From the NCBI GenBank assembly GCA_016718155.1, contig JADKEH010000004.1:1-64000 (forward strand): a stretch of 64,000 nucleotides of DNA. Direction: 5' to 3'. Below, in pieces: positions 62,233-64,000 of the stretch. The notes below the pieces were generated by a model. The model had not been told where the DNA came from. It was given only the letters and a program-made list of their open reading frames with translations, and ran no database searches. Within the stretch, counting starts at the first letter, position 1. Each line of letters starts with the position of its first letter. The position numbers and the translations under genes were made by a program. The stretch comes from Candidatus Rhodoferax randersensis (GTDB lineage: Bacteria > Pseudomonadota > Gammaproteobacteria > Burkholderiales > Burkholderiaceae_C).

Positions 62233-63757
62233 CGGCGCTGGCCGTTTGTTCCAGAAGCTCGAACGGGCCCCGCCCGCTCGCCGCGGTCATGATGCCCAGC
62301 AACCTGGTCGGCTCGCTGCCAAGCATCTCGCGGCGCACGCGCCAGCGCCAGTTGCCTCCACAGGTGCCAGGTAGATTCATGCGATGGCTGCCATCGAGGC
62401 CCAACACGTCCTGCAGGGGAAACACCGCCTGCGCGGCAACGGAGTTGCAGGCGGCGCGGATCATTGCCCAATGAATATTGTGTTCGCCAGCAGCCAGGTA
62501 GCTGCCAGCAAACCGGCGCTGGTCGTCGGTGGCGTTGTGCCACCAACCCCTGACAGTTTCGTTGTCGTGGGTGCCGGTGTACACCACGGTGGCGGTGCCG
62601 TAATTGTGCGGAAGAAACTCATGGCTGGCGTCGCCACCAAAGGCGAACTGCAAGATCTTCATGCCCGGAAAGCCACAGCGGTCGCGCAACTCGATCACAT
62701 CGGGGGTGATCAGCCCCAAGTCCTCGGCGACGATCGGCAGCTCACCCAGCGCAGTCGCAATGGCATCAAATAAAGCCTTGCCGGGTCCGCGCTGCCAAGT
62801 ACCTTCCTGGGCCGTGGGGCAGGCGACCGGGATCTCCCAGTAGCCAGCAAAACCACGAAAGTGGTCGATCCGAAACACATCCGCGTGATCCAGCGCACGA
62901 CGCACGCGCGCGGTCCACCAGGCAAAGTTCTCCGCCGCCATGCGCTCCCACCGGTACAAGGGGTTGCCCCAACGCTGGCCGTCAGGCCCCATGTCGTCAG
63001 GCGGCACGCCGGCCACAACGCTGGGTTGGCACTGCTCGTCGAGGTAGTACAGGTCGGGGCGCGCCCAGCAGTCCACGCTGTGGTGCGCGATGAAAATCGG
63101 CAGGTCGCCCATGATGGCCACATCACGCGTGTTGGCGTAGGCCTTGAGCGCTGCCGCTTGGGTGTCAAAGCACCATTGAACAAACTGCCAGAAGGCGATC
63201 TCGCTCGCGTGCTCCAGGCGGACCGCCTCCAGCATGGCAAGGTCACGTCGCCGCGCCGCTTCATCCCACAGCCACCAAGGTTGGCCCTGGTGCGCCGTCT
63301 CCAAGGCCATGAACACGGTGTAGTCGTCCAGCCAGTCGGCGCGCTGGACACACCAGGCCTCGAAGCCCACGCGCTGCGCAGGCGTCGCCTGGGCAAAGAA
63401 GCCCTCGGCAGCAGCACGCAACTGCGCCATGCGCCACGGCACAACCTTGGCATAGTCAACCTGGCCATCGTCAAAGCCCCCTTCGGGCAAGCTTGGTGCT
63501 GCCAGCCATCCGGCCTCGACCAAGGGCTCCAGTGCCACCATCAGGGGGCTACCCGCGAAGGCCGACACGCTTTGATAGGGCGAATCACCCGGGCCAATGG
63601 GTGTCATCGGCAGCAGTTGCCAGATCCGCTGGCCCGCCGACACCAGCCAGTCCACAAACTGGTAAGCGCCGGGGCCGAAGTCGCCGATCCCGTAGGGTCC
63701 GGGCAAGGAGGTCACGTGCAGCAGCACACCAGCGCGGCGTTGCTTGAGGTCGATCAT
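62225..63757 (-). CDS. malQ: 4-alpha-glucanotransferase (amylomaltase)
   Basis: 510-residue GH77 enzyme. It transfers maltodextrin segments and releases glucose. N-terminal RAGVLLHVTSLPGPYGIGDFGPGAYQFVDWL is typical. Catalytic residues lie in VFRIDHFRGF (nucleophile Asp), PIVAEDLGLITPDV (acid/base Glu) and YTGTHDNET (third Asp); all intact. The length fits the short bacterial form (about 500). It begins 2 bp after the stop of the upstream debranching-type gene, so they form one operon with the MATE gene. Confidence 0.96.
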   Translation of the reverse strand: MIDLKQRRAGVLLHVTSLPGPYGIGDFGPGAYQFVDWLVSAGQRIWQLLPMTPIGPGDSPYQSVSAFAGSPLMVALEPLVEAGWLAAPSLPEGGFDDGQVDYAKVVPWRMAQLRAAAEGFFAQATPAQRVGFEAWCVQRADWLDDYTVFMALETAHQGQPWWLWDEAARRRDLAMLEAVRLEHASEIAFWQFVQWCFDTQAAALKAYANTRDVAIMGDLPIFIAHHSVDCWARPDLYYLDEQCQPSVVAGVPPDDMGPDGQRWGNPLYRWERMAAENFAWWTARVRRALDHADVFRIDHFRGFAGYWEIPVACPTAQEGTWQRGPGKALFDAIATALGELPIVAEDLGLITPDVIELRDRCGFPGMKILQFAFGGDASHEFLPHNYGTATVVYTGTHDNETVRGWWHNATDDQRRFAGSYLAAGEHNIHWAMIRAACNSVAAQAVFPLQDVLGLDGSHRMNLPGTCGGNWRWRVRREMLGSEPTRLLGIMTAASGRGPFELLEQTASAVD

Positions 63758-63759
63758 CG

Positions 63760-64000
63760 CTAGACTTTCATCGAAGGTTGGGAAACGGTGCAGCGCAGCA
63801 CCATCAGTGTGTGAGGTTCCAGCAGCAGGGTGTCCACCGCATCCGTACGATCATCGGTCGGGTTGCCGCTGTTTAACAGCACTTGCCACCGGCCAGCGGG
63901 TAAACAATAGGCAATGGGCCCCGGCTCGGCGCTGAACAGAAGCAGCAAACGCCCCCGCTCAGTCGCATCGCCGGGCGCGCCAGCGGCGTCCACCAGCAGG
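63760..64000 (-). CDS. C-terminal fragment of a GlgX-like glycoside hydrolase (cut by window end)
   Basis: Only the last ~80 residues are in the window; the gene continues past 64000. The visible part (ERGRLLLLFSAEPGPIAYCLPAGRWQVLLNSGN ... LLLEPHTLMVLRC) is the beta-sandwich end seen in GlgX/isoamylase-type GH13 enzymes, where LLLLFNA and a final VLL/VLR strand are usual. TreZ or another GH13 enzyme is possible. It is directly upstream of malQ (2-bp gap). Confidence 0.6.
   Translation of the reverse strand, partial: LLVDAAGAPGDATERGRLLLLFSAEPGPIAYCLPAGRWQVLLNSGNPTDDRTDAVDTLLLEPHTLMVLRCTVSQPSMKV

Noticed and set aside
1..64000. CRISPR arrays, tRNA/rRNA genes, prophage or IS transposases
   Set aside because: No regular spaced direct repeats, no cloverleaf-type sequence and no transposase or phage structural motifs were seen on either strand by eye; a tRNAscan or IS search was not possible.

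Overview
This 64 kb window is GC-rich bacterial chromosome, gene-dense on both strands, with no rRNA, tRNA, CRISPR array, phage or insertion-sequence transposase that I could recognise. Gene families and gene order (argS next to a SPOR-domain gene and dsbA; lptA-lptB-rpoN; kup; gshB beside a class II amidotransferase; glcB beside a haloacid dehalogenase) suggest a betaproteobacterium of the order Burkholderiales, most likely Comamonadaceae and perhaps Rhodoferax-like. The family placement is an inference from remembered gene order and protein style, not from a marker search.

Layout. 1-3.7 kb: a TIGR02999-type ECF sigma factor followed by a membrane-anchored Ser/Thr kinase with TPRs. 3.7-10 kb: a frameshifted FMN-binding glutamate-synthase-like gene converging on a PIN-domain gene, then an RNA methyltransferase, rpoN, lptB and lptA. 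10-18 kb: a four-PAS GGDEF/EAL protein, dsbA, a SPOR protein, argS, psiF-like and a LysR regulator. 18-32 kb: an M14 amidase-like peptidase, kup, a GNAT enzyme, a lipoprotein sugar dehydrogenase with a TonB receptor, gshB, a YafJ-like protein, a long CoA-transferase (frameshifted), the yqjD/yqjE/yqjK envelope genes and a metallo-beta-lactamase-fold protein. 32-39 kb: malate synthase G (two frameshifts), L-2-haloacid dehalogenase, GspB and an ExeA-type ATPase, and a CaiB/BaiF CoA-transferase.

39.6-64 kb is rich in alpha-glucan metabolism: exported pullulanase (frameshifted) and exported neopullulanase/cyclomaltodextrinase in divergent orientation, glgC, glgP, malQ and the tail of a GlgX-like debranching enzyme. 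In the middle lies the most interesting part: a tightly packed same-strand run ppdK-hoxF-hoxU-hoxY-hoxH-hoxW-glgP (50352-60795). It joins pyruvate phosphate dikinase, a complete four-subunit NAD-reducing [NiFe] hydrogenase with its maturation protease, and glycogen phosphorylase. It looks like a glycogen-fermentation and hydrogen electron-valve module: GlgP releases glucose-1-phosphate, PPDK interconverts PEP and pyruvate using PPi/AMP or ATP/Pi, and Hox balances NADH against H2.

Five genes (glutamate-synthase-like, CoA-transferase, glcB, pulA, GST) are interrupted by one-base frame changes, each repairable by adding or removing one base and several of them in short homopolymers. This is denser than expected from natural decay of otherwise intact genes, so sequencing or assembly error must be considered before they are called pseudogenes. 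Dispersed palindromic repeats (a 28-bp perfect inverted repeat and relatives, and short AT-rich GCTAT...ATAGC palindromes, two of them inside coding sequence) are the main non-coding structure.
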